A stretch of 44,457 bases of DNA, from the NCBI RefSeq assembly GCF_002934005.1, contig NZ_PGEM01000029.1, positions 5,593-50,049 of the forward strand, given 5' to 3'. Origin of the DNA: Cuspidothrix issatschenkoi CHARLIE-1 (GTDB taxonomy: Bacteria > Cyanobacteriota > Cyanobacteriia > Cyanobacteriales > Nostocaceae). The position numbers and the translations under genes are program-made. Below the pieces are notes generated by a model that saw only the letters and a list, made by a program, of their open reading frames with translations, ran no database searches and was not told where the DNA came from. This document shows, one piece after another, positions 34,760 to 42,716 of this stretch (position 1 is its first letter; every line of letters starts with the position of its first letter).

Positions 34760-37738
34760 ATGGTTTTACAAATACAAAACAGCACCTACGAAGCGAAAAC
34801 CCAGGAAATTGCTAAACAGGTTCTCACTGCTACTGGAGAAAGTCGCTCTTTTTTTTCGGCTATACGGGATCAAATGCGCTGGGATGATAAGTTACTCGCT
34901 TGGGCTATGAGTAACCCGGGGTTGCGTGTACAATTATTTCGGTTTATTGACACTTTACCCGCTCTACATAGTAAATCAGAAATTGCCTCCCATCTCCAAG
35001 AATATTTGGGTGATGAGTCCGTAGAATTACCCACAGCTTTAAAAAGTTTGCTTAACTTTGCTAACCCTGATTCTATGCCAGGACAGGTAGCAGCGACAAC
35101 TGTGGAAACTGCGGTACAAACTTTAGCACATAAATATATTTCTGGGGAAAATATTCAGCAAGTGATCAAAACGGTCGAAAAGCTGAGAAAAGAAAAGATG
35201 GCTTTTACGATTGATTTGCTTGGGGAAGCGGTAATTACGGAAATAGAAGCCCAGTCTTATTTAGAAAGATACATGGAACTGATGCAGCAGTTAGCGGAAG
35301 CATCAAAAAAATGGTCGCATATTCCCGCAATAGATGAAGCTGATGGGGAAGTGATTCCTAAAGTACAGGTTTCTGTAAAGTTAACCGCGTTTTATTCCCA
35401 ATTTGATCCGTTAAATGCTCAAGGTAGTGAGGAAAAAGTTAGCGATCGCATTCGTATTCTATTACGTCGCGCCAAAGAATTAGGTGCAGCAGTCCATTTT
35501 GATATGGAACAATACGCCTATAAAGATATCACCTTCAAGATTCTTAAAAACCTGTTATTAGAAGAAGAATTTCGTGAACGTACTGATATCGGGATGACAA
35601 TTCAAGCATATTTGCGTGATAGCGAACAAGATGCGAGAGATATTATTGCTTGGTTAAAGCAGCGCGGTTATCCCTTAACTATTCGTTTAGTTAAAGGTGC
35701 ATATTGGGATCAAGAAACAATTAAAGCTGCTCAAAAACACTGGAAACAGCCTGTTTATAATGATAAAGTTGCCAGCGATGCCAATTTTGAAACCATAACT
35801 CAGATATTGCTAGAAAATCATCAGTATGTTTATTCTGCCATAGGTAGTCATAATGTGCGATCGCAATCTCGCGCCATAGCAATAGCAGAAAGCCTCAATG
35901 TTCCCCGTCGTCGTTTTGAAATGCAAGTTCTTTACGGCATGGGTGATAAAATAGCCAAAGCCTTAGTAGATAAAGGTTATCGCGTCCGGGTATATTGTCC
36001 CTACGGTGACTTATTACCAGGAATGGCCTATTTAATTCGCAGATTATTAGAAAATACCGCCAATAGTTCCTTTTTACGCCAAAATCTCGAAAATCGCCCA
36101 ATTGAAGAACTACTAGCACCCCCAATTCCCATTCTAGCCTCCCCCTCACTTGCAGGGGGGACTACAGGGGGGTTCTCAGGTGTAGCAGATACAGATTATG
36201 CTCAAGAAGAGAAAAGAAAAGTTTCTCAGCAAGCTTTCCAAAAAGTCCGTCAGCAGTTGGGTTTAACTTATTTACCTTTGCTGAACGGCGAATATGTCAA
36301 CACTACAACCTTTGTAGATTCTTTAAACCCTTCTAATTTTAATCAAGTAGTTGGCAAAATTGGACTACTCAGCATTGAACAAGCTGAGGAAGCAATGAAA
36401 TCTGCTAAATCTGCCTTTCCTGCTTGGAAGAAAACCCCAGTTAAACAACGCGCCGATATTCTGCGTCAAGCTGGGAAGATAATGGAACAAAGACGCGCCG
36501 AACTTTCGGCATGGATAGTTTTAGAAGTTGGTAAACCAGTTAAAGAAGCTGATGCAGAAGTTTCCGAGGCAATAGATTTTTGTCTATATTACGCTGATGA
36601 GATGGAACGGCTAGAAAAAGGTGTAATATATGACGTATCAGGCGAAACTAATCGTTATATTTACCAACCTAAAGGAATTGCGGTGGTAATTTCTCCTTGG
36701 AATTTTCCATTAGCGATCGCTTGCGGAATGACCGTTGCTGCCTTAGTTTCCGGCAATTGTACCCTACTCAAACCTGCGGAAACTTCTTCCGTTATTACTG
36801 CCAAGTTCACAGAAATCTTAATGGAAGCAGGAATACCCAAAGGTGTTTTTCAATACGTTCCCGGTAAAGGTTCTCAAGTCGGTGCTTATTTAGTGAATCA
36901 TCCTGATACCCATGTCATAGCTTTTACTGGTTCTCAGGAAGTAGGATGTAGAATTTACGCAGAAGCAGCAATTCTCAAACCCGGTCAAAAGCATTTGAAA
37001 AAAGTAATTGCAGAGATGGGAGGTAAAAACACCATCATTGTTGATGAAAGTGCTGATTTAGACCAGGCTGTTGTGGGCGTTGTGCAATCTGCTTTTGGTT
37101 ATAGTGGTCAAAAATGTTCTGCTTGTTCACGGGTAATTGTTTTGCAACCTATTTATGATGCGTTTGTAGAAAGGTTGGTAGAAGCAACTAAATCTTTAAA
37201 TATTGGGGAAACAGAATTACCCAGTACCCAAGTTGGACCAGTGATTGATGAAAATGCTCAATCTCGCATTTTAGAATATATTGAGATTGGGAAAAAAGAA
37301 GCGAAACTAGCTTTGGAGTTACCCGCACCCAGTCAAGGTTATTTTATCGGACCCGTGATTTTTTCCGAAGTTCCTCCGGATGGGGTCATAGCACAACAGG
37401 AGATATTTGGTCCTGTTTTAGCAGTAATCCGAGCAAATAATTTTCAAGAAGCTTTGGAATTTGCCAATGGTACAAACTACGCTTTAACAGGTGGTTTATA
37501 TTCTCGTACACCTTCCCATATTGCCCAAGCACAAGCAGATTTTGAAGTAGGTAATTTGTACATTAACCGGAATATAACCGGGGCAATTGTCGCCCGTCAA
37601 CCTTTTGGCGGATTTAAACTTTCTGGTGTGGGTTCAAAAGCAGGTGGACCAGATTATTTATTGCAATTCCTAGAACCAAGGACAATTACAGAAAACATCC
37701 AACGTCAAGGTTTTGCACCCATTGAAGGTAATGAGTAA
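34760..37738 (+). CDS. putA: bifunctional proline dehydrogenase / P5C dehydrogenase
   Basis: Degrades proline to glutamate: an FAD-dependent proline dehydrogenase and an NAD-dependent 1-pyrroline-5-carboxylate dehydrogenase on one 992-residue chain. The PRODH domain (about 80-450) includes VQVSVKLTAFYSQFDPLN, IRLVKGAYWD and RVYCPYGDLLPGMAYLIRRL. The aldehyde-dehydrogenase domain (about 500-985) has VISPWNFPLAIACGM, AFTGSQEVG, AEMGGKNTIIVD (Glu752), GYSGQKCSACSR (catalytic Cys786) and QQEIFGPVLAV. No N-terminal DNA-binding domain is present, so it is not a self-repressing PutA. The linker (about 460-475, SPSLAGGTTGGFSG) is encoded by a GC-rich palindromic repeat. ATG start; decayed pseudogene and heptamers upstream. 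Confidence 0.95.
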   Translation: MVLQIQNSTYEAKTQEIAKQVLTATGESRSFFSAIRDQMRWDDKLLAWAMSNPGLRVQLFRFIDTLPALHSKSEIASHLQEYLGDESVELPTALKSLLNFANPDSMPGQVAATTVETAVQTLAHKYISGENIQQVIKTVEKLRKEKMAFTIDLLGEAVITEIEAQSYLERYMELMQQLAEASKKWSHIPAIDEADGEVIPKVQVSVKLTAFYSQFDPLNAQGSEEKVSDRIRILLRRAKELGAAVHFDMEQYAYKDITFKILKNLLLEEEFRERTDIGMTIQAYLRDSEQDARDIIAWLKQRGYPLTIRLVKGAYWDQETIKAAQKHWKQPVYNDKVASDANFETITQILLENHQYVYSAIGSHNVRSQSRAIAIAESLNVPRRRFEMQVLYGMGDKIAKALVDKGYRVRVYCPYGDLLPGMAYLIRRLLENTANSSFLRQNLENRPIEELLAPPIPILASPSLAGGTTGGFSGVADTDYAQEEKRKVSQQAFQKVRQQLGLTYLPLLNGEYVNTTTFVDSLNPSNFNQVVGKIGLLSIEQAEEAMKSAKSAFPAWKKTPVKQRADILRQAGKIMEQRRAELSAWIVLEVGKPVKEADAEVSEAIDFCLYYADEMERLEKGVIYDVSGETNRYIYQPKGIAVVISPWNFPLAIACGMTVAALVSGNCTLLKPAETSSVITAKFTEILMEAGIPKGVFQYVPGKGSQVGAYLVNHPDTHVIAFTGSQEVGCRIYAEAAILKPGQKHLKKVIAEMGGKNTIIVDESADLDQAVVGVVQSAFGYSGQKCSACSRVIVLQPIYDAFVERLVEATKSLNIGETELPSTQVGPVIDENAQSRILEYIEIGKKEAKLALELPAPSQGYFIGPVIFSEVPPDGVIAQQEIFGPVLAVIRANNFQEALEFANGTNYALTGGLYSRTPSHIAQAQADFEVGNLYINRNITGAIVARQPFGGFKLSGVGSKAGGPDYLLQFLEPRTITENIQRQGFAPIEGNE
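36138..36174. repeat. palindromic repeat inside the putA linker
   Basis: CCCCCT...AGGGGGG followed by a second GGGGGG block (about 36140-36172). This is the CTCCCCT-x-AGGGGGACTACAGGGGGG type of cyanobacterial intergenic repeat, here read through in frame and translated between the two catalytic domains. Confidence 0.6.
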
Positions 37739-37750
37739 TTAACTTATAGG

Positions 37751-37811
37751 GGTTTAGCACTGCTAAACCTGATAGATTATAAATATCCCCGACTTCTTTA
37801 AGAAGTCCGGG
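37751..37811. terminator. two palindromes between putA and the UPF0016 gene
   Basis: GGTTTAGC/GCTAAACC (37751-37769, 3-nt loop) and CCC-GACTTCTT/AAGAAGTC-CGGG (about 37787-37811). The genes are convergent, and either palindrome could stop transcription. The second is also a common dispersed cyanobacterial repeat. Neither is followed by a long T run. Confidence 0.5.
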
Positions 37812-37835
37812 ATCTGAACTCTGGCCAAGTTCAGT

Positions 37836-38453
37836 TTATTTCCCTTCTATGGCGGCGACTATGCCGAAGATAATAAATAGAAAACCACCTAAAAAAGTAA
37901 TTTGTCGTTCGGAAATTTTACCTGCAATTAATTTACCACCGATAACGGCGATCGCTGCACAAATAGAATGTCCTAATATTGCTCCCAGTGTCACACCAAT
38001 GGGGTTATTGCCAGCAGCTAAAGCTATGGTGGCTATTTGTGTGCGATCGCCCCATTCTGCTATAAATGTTAATATGAAAGATTTCAGTAAAATTGACCAA
38101 ACACTTTTTTGCTGGGAGTTATTTAACTCTGCTTTGTCTACCGCCTCTTGTGCCTCTTCTGCGACTTCTTCGGTAGCAGATACAGCCATTTTATTGGCAT
38201 CATAAATTAACTTCAAACCAAAGGCAATAAACAAAACTATTTCCGCATAATGAATATAGACTTTTGGTAATAAAGATACTACCTGTCCAAACATCACCGA
38301 AAGGATAGTCATAGCCGCTAAAGCAGCCACTACACCAGCAAATACCAAACGCCGGGGGTGGTGCATGGACAATATCACAGCAATAAAAAATGTTTTATCG
38401 CCTAACTCGGAAATGGTAATTAGTAATAAACCCGCGGTAAAAGCTGTTAACAC
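37836..38453 (-). CDS. UPF0016/GDT1-family cation transporter (Mn exporter-like)
   Basis: A 205-residue membrane protein with six predicted segments arranged as two halves, each with the family motif E-x-G-D-(K/R)-T: ISELGDKTFFIAVILSMHH in the first and IAEWGDRTQIATIALAAG in the second. This is the UPF0016 family (GDT1 in yeast, TMEM165 in man). Cyanobacterial members studied in Synechocystis (Mnx, Hmx) export manganese across the thylakoid or plasma membrane, so manganese homeostasis is the likely role. A central acidic linker (TEEVAEEAQEAVDKAELNNS) separates the halves. ATG start; a long hairpin lies 33 bp upstream in the leader. Confidence 0.92.
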   Translation of the reverse strand: MLTAFTAGLLLITISELGDKTFFIAVILSMHHPRRLVFAGVVAALAAMTILSVMFGQVVSLLPKVYIHYAEIVLFIAFGLKLIYDANKMAVSATEEVAEEAQEAVDKAELNNSQQKSVWSILLKSFILTFIAEWGDRTQIATIALAAGNNPIGVTLGAILGHSICAAIAVIGGKLIAGKISERQITFLGGFLFIIFGIVAAIEGK

Positions 38454-38485
38454 TCTCTCAAACTCCTAAAGGATTTTTTACCTGT

Positions 38486-38527
38486 GTGGAGTATCAATGA
38501 GAGCCATTAAACCTCACTGTACTCCAC
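38486..38527 (-). promoter_or_regulatory. leader hairpin upstream of the UPF0016 gene
   Basis: GTGGAGTA (38486-38493) and TACTCCAC (38520-38527) are exact inverted repeats, with an inner imperfect CAATGAG/CTCACTG pairing. It would form a long stem 33 nt before the start codon. It shares the GGAGTA/TACTCC edges of the yybP-ykoY manganese riboswitch P1 stem, but is far too short (42 nt) for that riboswitch. A protein- or RNA-based control is possible. Confidence 0.4.
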
Positions 38528-38732
38528 ATAGTTAAATGTGTAGTCAGTGAAGGTCTCGCTTTCAAATACTTTATTTATTCGCTATCTAAACCAGGCTCAT
38601 CACCAGTATGTTGACTTAGATACACTGAACAGAAAATTTTGATTTACTGCCAGGAGCTACTCCCCTTCTATTAGTTGTGTATAATAATCTTTCTCACAGT
38701 AAAAGTCAAGCCATAAACCCTAATTTGAGATT

Positions 38733-39701
38733 ATGACCTATTTAGAAACCGCAGCCGAATTTTACAGCCAAGTTGCTCAAACACCAGAAATAGGTCTTTG
38801 TTGTGTCCAAAGTACACCCTTACAACTACCAGGGCTGAAAATTCCCCTAGCGATGCAGGAAATGAATTATGGTTGTGGAACTACAGTGCATCACAATGAA
38901 CTCAATAATGAACCTACAGTTTTATATGTTGGCGTGGGTGGTGGTTTAGAAGCTTTACAATTTGCTTATTTTTCCCGTCGTCCTGGTGCAGTTATTGCTG
39001 TTGAACCAGTGGCGGCTATGCGAGAAGCCGCAACCCGTAATTTACAACTTGCTGCAACAGAAAACCCTTGGTTTGATCCTAGCTTTGTTGAAATTCGTCC
39101 GGGAGATGCTTTTAATTTACCCGTTCCTGATGCTTCTGTAGATGTGGTAGCGCAAAATTGTCTGTTTAATATTTTTGAACGGACAGATTTAACTCGCGCT
39201 TTAAAGGAAGCATATCGGGTATTAAAATCAGGTGGACGCTTGCAGATGAGTGACCCCATTGCTACAAGTCCAATTCCTGCCCATTTACAACAAAATGAAC
39301 ATTTACGCGCTCTTTGTTTATCCGGCGCACTTACATATCAAGAATATACTAACTTAATTATTAATGCTGGTTTTGGACAAGTTGAAATTCGCGCCCGTCG
39401 TCCTTATCGCTTATTAGATAAACACAATTATCAATTACCGGAAAATCTACTGTTAGAAAGTCTCGATTCTGTATCTTTTAAAGTAGATATTCCGACCGAT
39501 GGTGCTTGTATTTTTACTGGTAAAACAGCGATTTATGCAGGTAAGGAAGAATTTTTCGATGATAAGAATGGGCATATTTTACAAAGAGGAATTCCCGCCG
39601 CAGTTTGTGATAAAACAGCTAAAAATTTAGCAGTTGTCAATCCTGAAGAAATTATAATTACTGATTCTACTTGGTATTATGATGGTGGAGGATGTTGTTA
39701 A
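38733..39701 (+). CDS. arsM: arsenosugar-pathway arsenite methyltransferase
   Basis: SAM-dependent methyltransferase that methylates arsenite, first step of arsenosugar and arsenolipid formation in cyanobacteria. The protein has 322 residues: an N-terminal Cys pair GLCCVQ (23-24), SAM motif VLYVGVGGGLEALQF, VAVEPVAAMREAA, then GDAFNLPVPDASVDVVAQNC and YRVLKSGGRLQMSDP, all as in class I methyltransferases. The C-terminal half carries the extension of the ArsM type and ends in WYYDGGGCC, a Cys pair that could bind arsenic. ATG start. ArsS lies downstream, but 1.3 kb of inserted sequence now separates the two genes, including a copy of this gene's last 30 bp. Confidence 0.9.
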   Translation: MTYLETAAEFYSQVAQTPEIGLCCVQSTPLQLPGLKIPLAMQEMNYGCGTTVHHNELNNEPTVLYVGVGGGLEALQFAYFSRRPGAVIAVEPVAAMREAATRNLQLAATENPWFDPSFVEIRPGDAFNLPVPDASVDVVAQNCLFNIFERTDLTRALKEAYRVLKSGGRLQMSDPIATSPIPAHLQQNEHLRALCLSGALTYQEYTNLIINAGFGQVEIRARRPYRLLDKHNYQLPENLLLESLDSVSFKVDIPTDGACIFTGKTAIYAGKEEFFDDKNGHILQRGIPAAVCDKTAKNLAVVNPEEIIITDSTWYYDGGGCC

Positions 39702-39731
39702 TTTATCTATTTTTTTAACCAACCACAGAGG
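39670..39731 (+). repeat. arsM-tail repeat, original copy
   Basis: The last 32 bp of arsM plus about 30 bp downstream (CTTGGTATTATGATGG...) recur with few changes at 40986-41047. This is the upstream copy, which still belongs to arsM. Confidence 0.85.
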
Positions 39732-39744
39732 AAACAAATACGTA

Positions 39745-39773
39745 GGGTACGTTAGCGACAGCGTAACGCACCC
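39745..39773. repeat. palindromic repeat, left edge of the inserted cassette
   Basis: GGGTACGTTA (39745-39754) pairs with TAACGCACCC (39764-39773), one mismatch. It matches the element at 40936-40958 in the same orientation. Confidence 0.7.
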
Positions 39774-39779
39774 TATAAA

Positions 39780-40032
39780 TACTAGCTTCATTAGTCTCCT
39801 TTTCGGTGGACGACTATCATGCAGTCCTGCATAAATACTTGACCATTGCCGTCGGCATACTGGGCTTTGTAACAAACTCACAAATGATGAGATACTTGGA
39901 CTTGTCAATACTGTATCTCTCAACTTCCCTAACGAGTCCTAGATACCTTGGCGGAATTTTTCTAGTTGTGCCAGTATCATCATTGAGTTCAAACTTAAAG
40001 AAAAAAGATAGTTTCAAGAAAAGGAGATAAAC
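39780..40032 (+). promoter_or_regulatory. leader region of the inserted gene
   Basis: About 250 bp with no gene on either strand that I can support. A clear ribosome-binding site AAGGAG (40021-40026) precedes the ATG by 6 bp. Promoter boxes are not certain. Confidence 0.4.
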
Positions 40033-40923
40033 ATGGGATCCAATCCATTCAACAAGATAGGTAAAGACCTTAATAATGCGGTAAAGGAAACAACTAAAGC
40101 AGTTAATAATGCGGTCAATGAAACAACTAAAGCAGTTAATGCCGGGGTAAATGAAACAACTAAAGCTATCAATGTAGCTGGTAAAACCATTGTTGATACT
40201 TCCGGTAAATTAACCAAGGAAGCAGAAGACTTAGCTAAAAATACAGTAACCTCAATTAACAAGGAAGTGGTCAGCAAGTCCGTACAAGCCTATACCAATA
40301 CGACCATCTCCGCTATGTCCGCGGCCAAGGTTTCTGGTGCTGCTATGAATGATATTGAAGTAGGCGCCAAACTTGCCGGACAAGTACTAGAGAAAGGCGT
40401 TGAAACAATAGAAGAAGGCGGCGAACTTATCAAAGAATGGGCTGAAAAAAACGCTTGCCAAATTGGTGTTAGTACTGCATTAGGTAAAATCTTTGCGGCA
40501 TTGTTATATCGTCTAGAGTCTAGCAGCGTAGCAACAACGACCGCTGCAACTGCTCCTTTGAGCGGTGTTGCTATTACATATCTTGCCGCTAAAGAGACTG
40601 TTAGTGCTGTATCACTAGGTACAGCCTGTGACCTAACAGCCGCGGCATTCGTGGAATTAATATGGACTTCACCGGATGTACAAAAAGCCATTGGTAAGAA
40701 GAATAAACAAATTCTAACAGATGGTATTGCATTTTCATTATGCGTAGCAATGGATAAAGCGGCTGGTGCAATGGTTGTTCCACAAACTTCTGCGGGAGTT
40801 GTTGCAGGTATTGTAACAACATTGGTAGCACAAATAGCCTGCGAACGCACCTTACCAAAAGGTTCTCGTGAATGGGCTACCGTAGGTGCAAGCAGATTAT
40901 TAGGTGTAGGTAAGAAAAAATAG
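40033..40923 (+). CDS. 11-residue-repeat protein of unknown function, inserted cassette
   Basis: A 296-residue protein with a strong ribosome-binding site (AAGGAG, 6 bp before ATG). Residues 16-48 are three nearly identical 11-mers (AVKETTKAVNN, AVNETTKAVNA, GVNETTKAINV), the period of amphipathic helices in LEA proteins and apolipoproteins that lie on membranes. The helical pattern continues to about 135 (TSGKLTKEAEDLAKNTVTSI). From about 140 to 235 and again from about 240 to 285 it is rich in Ala, Val, Ser and Thr with hydrophobic stretches (ATAPLSGVAITYLAAKETVS, GVVAGIVTTLVAQIAC) that could insert into membranes. It ends basic (RLLGVGKKK). I do not recognise the family; membrane-active and stress-protein roles are both guesses. 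It sits alone between duplicated arsM tails. Confidence 0.7.
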   Translation: MGSNPFNKIGKDLNNAVKETTKAVNNAVNETTKAVNAGVNETTKAINVAGKTIVDTSGKLTKEAEDLAKNTVTSINKEVVSKSVQAYTNTTISAMSAAKVSGAAMNDIEVGAKLAGQVLEKGVETIEEGGELIKEWAEKNACQIGVSTALGKIFAALLYRLESSSVATTTAATAPLSGVAITYLAAKETVSAVSLGTACDLTAAAFVELIWTSPDVQKAIGKKNKQILTDGIAFSLCVAMDKAAGAMVVPQTSAGVVAGIVTTLVAQIACERTLPKGSREWATVGASRLLGVGKKK

Positions 40924-40931
40924 TTCAGATA

Positions 40932-40985
40932 CGTAGGGTGCGCGACAGCGTAACGCACCGTAAATTTGATAATGGTGCGTTACGG
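40932..40985. repeat. palindromic repeat, right edge of the inserted cassette
   Basis: GTAGGGTGCG...CGTAACGCACC followed by a partial second GGTGCGTTACGG. Same family and orientation as 39745-39773; directly precedes the duplicated arsM tail. Confidence 0.7.
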
Positions 40986-41047
40986 CTTGGTATTATGATG
41001 GTCGAGGATGTTGTTAATTTATATAGTTTTTTTAACAAACCACAGCA
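40986..41047 (+). repeat. arsM-tail repeat, duplicated copy
   Basis: CTTGGTATTATGATGGTCGAGG... reproduces the end of arsM (encoding WYYDGRGCC-stop, one residue changed) and the bases after it. It has no upstream coding sequence here, so it is a non-functional duplicate on the arsS side of the cassette. Confidence 0.85.
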
Positions 41048-41082
41048 GAGGACACAGAGAGGAAGAGATATTCACATCTATT

Positions 41083-42078
41083 ATGTTACAAACACCAATT
41101 ACCCCTTTTCATCACCAGCTAAATTCACCTTTAACAAAAAAGGAAATTAACGTTTTACAAATTAATTTGGGAAAGCGTTGTAATTTAGCTTGTCATCATT
41201 GCCATGTGGAAGCTAGTCCGAAAAGAACTGAGGAACTCACACCGCAAGTTTGTCAAGATTTAATTACTTTAATTGAGAAGTTTCCCCAAATCAAAACTGT
41301 TGATTTAACTGGTGGCGCACCAGAAATGAATTATGGTTTTAAGTCGTTGGTAAAAGCTGCTCGAAAATCAGGTAAGGAGGTCATTGTGAGATCAAATTTG
41401 ACAATTTATTTTGTGGAGGGATTTGAGGATTTACCAGATTTTTTTGCTCAAAATCAAGTCAGAATTGTGGCTTCTCTTCCCTGTTATTTAGCTGATAATG
41501 TTGATAAGATGCGGGGAAATGGTGTGTTTCATCAATCTATTCAATCTTTGCAATGGTTGAACAAATTAGGTTATGGTCAAAACCCAAATTTAGTTTTAGA
41601 TTTGGTGTATAATCCTCAATTACCAAATAGTGAAGATTTTTCTTTAACTCCCGAACAAGTAAATTTAGAAAAGGCTTATAAAAAGTTTTTATCTGAAAAG
41701 TTTGCTATTGTTTTTAATCACCTTTTTACGATCACTAACATACCTGTGGGGAGAACCAAGTTTCATTTAGAACGAAAACAACTTTATTCTACATATTTAC
41801 GTTTTTTAGAGTCTCATTTTAACCCTAAAACAATTGATGGTTTAATGTGTCGTGAGCAAATTTCTGTTGATTATTTAGGGAATGTTTATGATTGTGATTT
41901 TAACCAAATGATGAATTTATCTGCCAAAACCAGCAAGGGTGAAAATTTGACGGTGAGTAAATTGTTAGAAGTTGGTAGTTTAGATATAATTAGTGAAATC
42001 CAAACTGCTGAATACTGCTATGGTTGTACTGCGGGGTGTGGTTCTAGTTGTGGTGGTGCTATTAGTATCACTTCATAA
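41083..42078 (+). CDS. arsS: arsenosugar-pathway radical SAM protein
   Basis: Radical SAM enzyme that attaches the 5'-deoxyadenosyl group to dimethylarsenite in arsenosugar synthesis. From ATG 41083 it has 331 residues. The iron-sulfur cluster motif CxxxCxxC is CNLACHHC (Cys33, Cys37, Cys40), followed by VDLTGGAPEMN (SAM-binding GGxP-like) and IVRSNLTIYFVEG. The C-terminal part (LMCREQISVDYLGNVYDCDF, YCYGCTAGCGSSCGG) has the cysteine-rich tail of the ArsS family. A frame open to 41008 is only the read-through of the duplicated arsM tail. It pairs functionally with arsM upstream. Confidence 0.9.
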   Translation: MLQTPITPFHHQLNSPLTKKEINVLQINLGKRCNLACHHCHVEASPKRTEELTPQVCQDLITLIEKFPQIKTVDLTGGAPEMNYGFKSLVKAARKSGKEVIVRSNLTIYFVEGFEDLPDFFAQNQVRIVASLPCYLADNVDKMRGNGVFHQSIQSLQWLNKLGYGQNPNLVLDLVYNPQLPNSEDFSLTPEQVNLEKAYKKFLSEKFAIVFNHLFTITNIPVGRTKFHLERKQLYSTYLRFLESHFNPKTIDGLMCREQISVDYLGNVYDCDFNQMMNLSAKTSKGENLTVSKLLEVGSLDIISEIQTAEYCYGCTAGCGSSCGGAISITS

Positions 42079-42247
42079 AAATTAATCTGTGATGATTAGC
42101 AGTCGCAGTTATGCAGACAAAATATACATACGTGGATTTAAATTCTTTGATTGACCGATGATTTTCCGAAAAAAATATAAAAATATACAGATTTTAGATT
42201 CTAAGAACTAAGATGAAAAGAAACAATTAAAAATCTGTGTGTGTATT

Positions 42248-42565
42248 ATGGCAACTAAAAAAGAATTCAACAGCTTTGAAGAAATGCTATCTGGTTCAGA
42301 TGTACCTGTATTAGTAGACTTTTATGCTGACTGGTGTGGTCCTTGTCAAATGATGACTCCAATTTTACAACAGGTTAATCTGCAATTGAAAGATAAGTTA
42401 CGTATTGTGAAGATTGACACGGAAAAGTATCAAAATTTAGCAAGTCAGTATCAAATTTTTGCCTTACCTACCCTGGTTCTATTTAAAGAAGGAAAACCTG
42501 TAGACAGAATTGAAGGTGTGATGCAAGCGCCACAATTAGTACAGCATCTAAAATCATTTGTGTAA
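42248..42565 (+). CDS. trxA: thioredoxin
   Basis: Small disulfide reductase of 105 residues from ATG 42248. The active site WCGPC is at residues 29-33 in FYADWCGPCQMMTPILQQ, followed by LRIVKIDTEKYQNLASQYQI and the cis-proline loop FALPTLVLFKEG, all classic for the m/x-type thioredoxins of cyanobacteria. No signal peptide, hence cytoplasmic. Several thioredoxin paralogues usually exist in these genomes, so the symbol indicates type rather than the only copy. A GTG nine bases upstream is in frame but less likely. Single gene, with about 170 bp spacing before and 150 bp after. Confidence 0.92.
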   Translation: MATKKEFNSFEEMLSGSDVPVLVDFYADWCGPCQMMTPILQQVNLQLKDKLRIVKIDTEKYQNLASQYQIFALPTLVLFKEGKPVDRIEGVMQAPQLVQHLKSFV

Positions 42566-42716
42566 AGAATTATTGCATCTAGAAATGGGAGTAGAGATGT
42601 GATATTTCATGTCTCTACTATAGTCAGGAATAGAGAATAGGAAGATAAATCATGAAATTGATATTCAAAATCCGCGCTATCTTGAATTAAGAATAACTTA
42701 AGGATTGCATCTGTTT

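Noticed and set aside
38454-38560. yybP-ykoY riboswitch before the UPF0016 gene
   Set aside because: Only the edge bases GGAGTA/TACTCC agree; the internal conserved loops and about half the length are missing.
39806-40030. 74-codon plus-strand frame before the cassette gene
   Set aside because: No start signal, mixed composition, overlapping frames on both strands; treated as leader sequence.
40290-40958. 222-codon minus-strand frame opposite the cassette protein gene
   Set aside because: It is the antisense of an Ala/Thr-rich coding region and has no ribosome-binding site; the plus-strand gene has a strong one.
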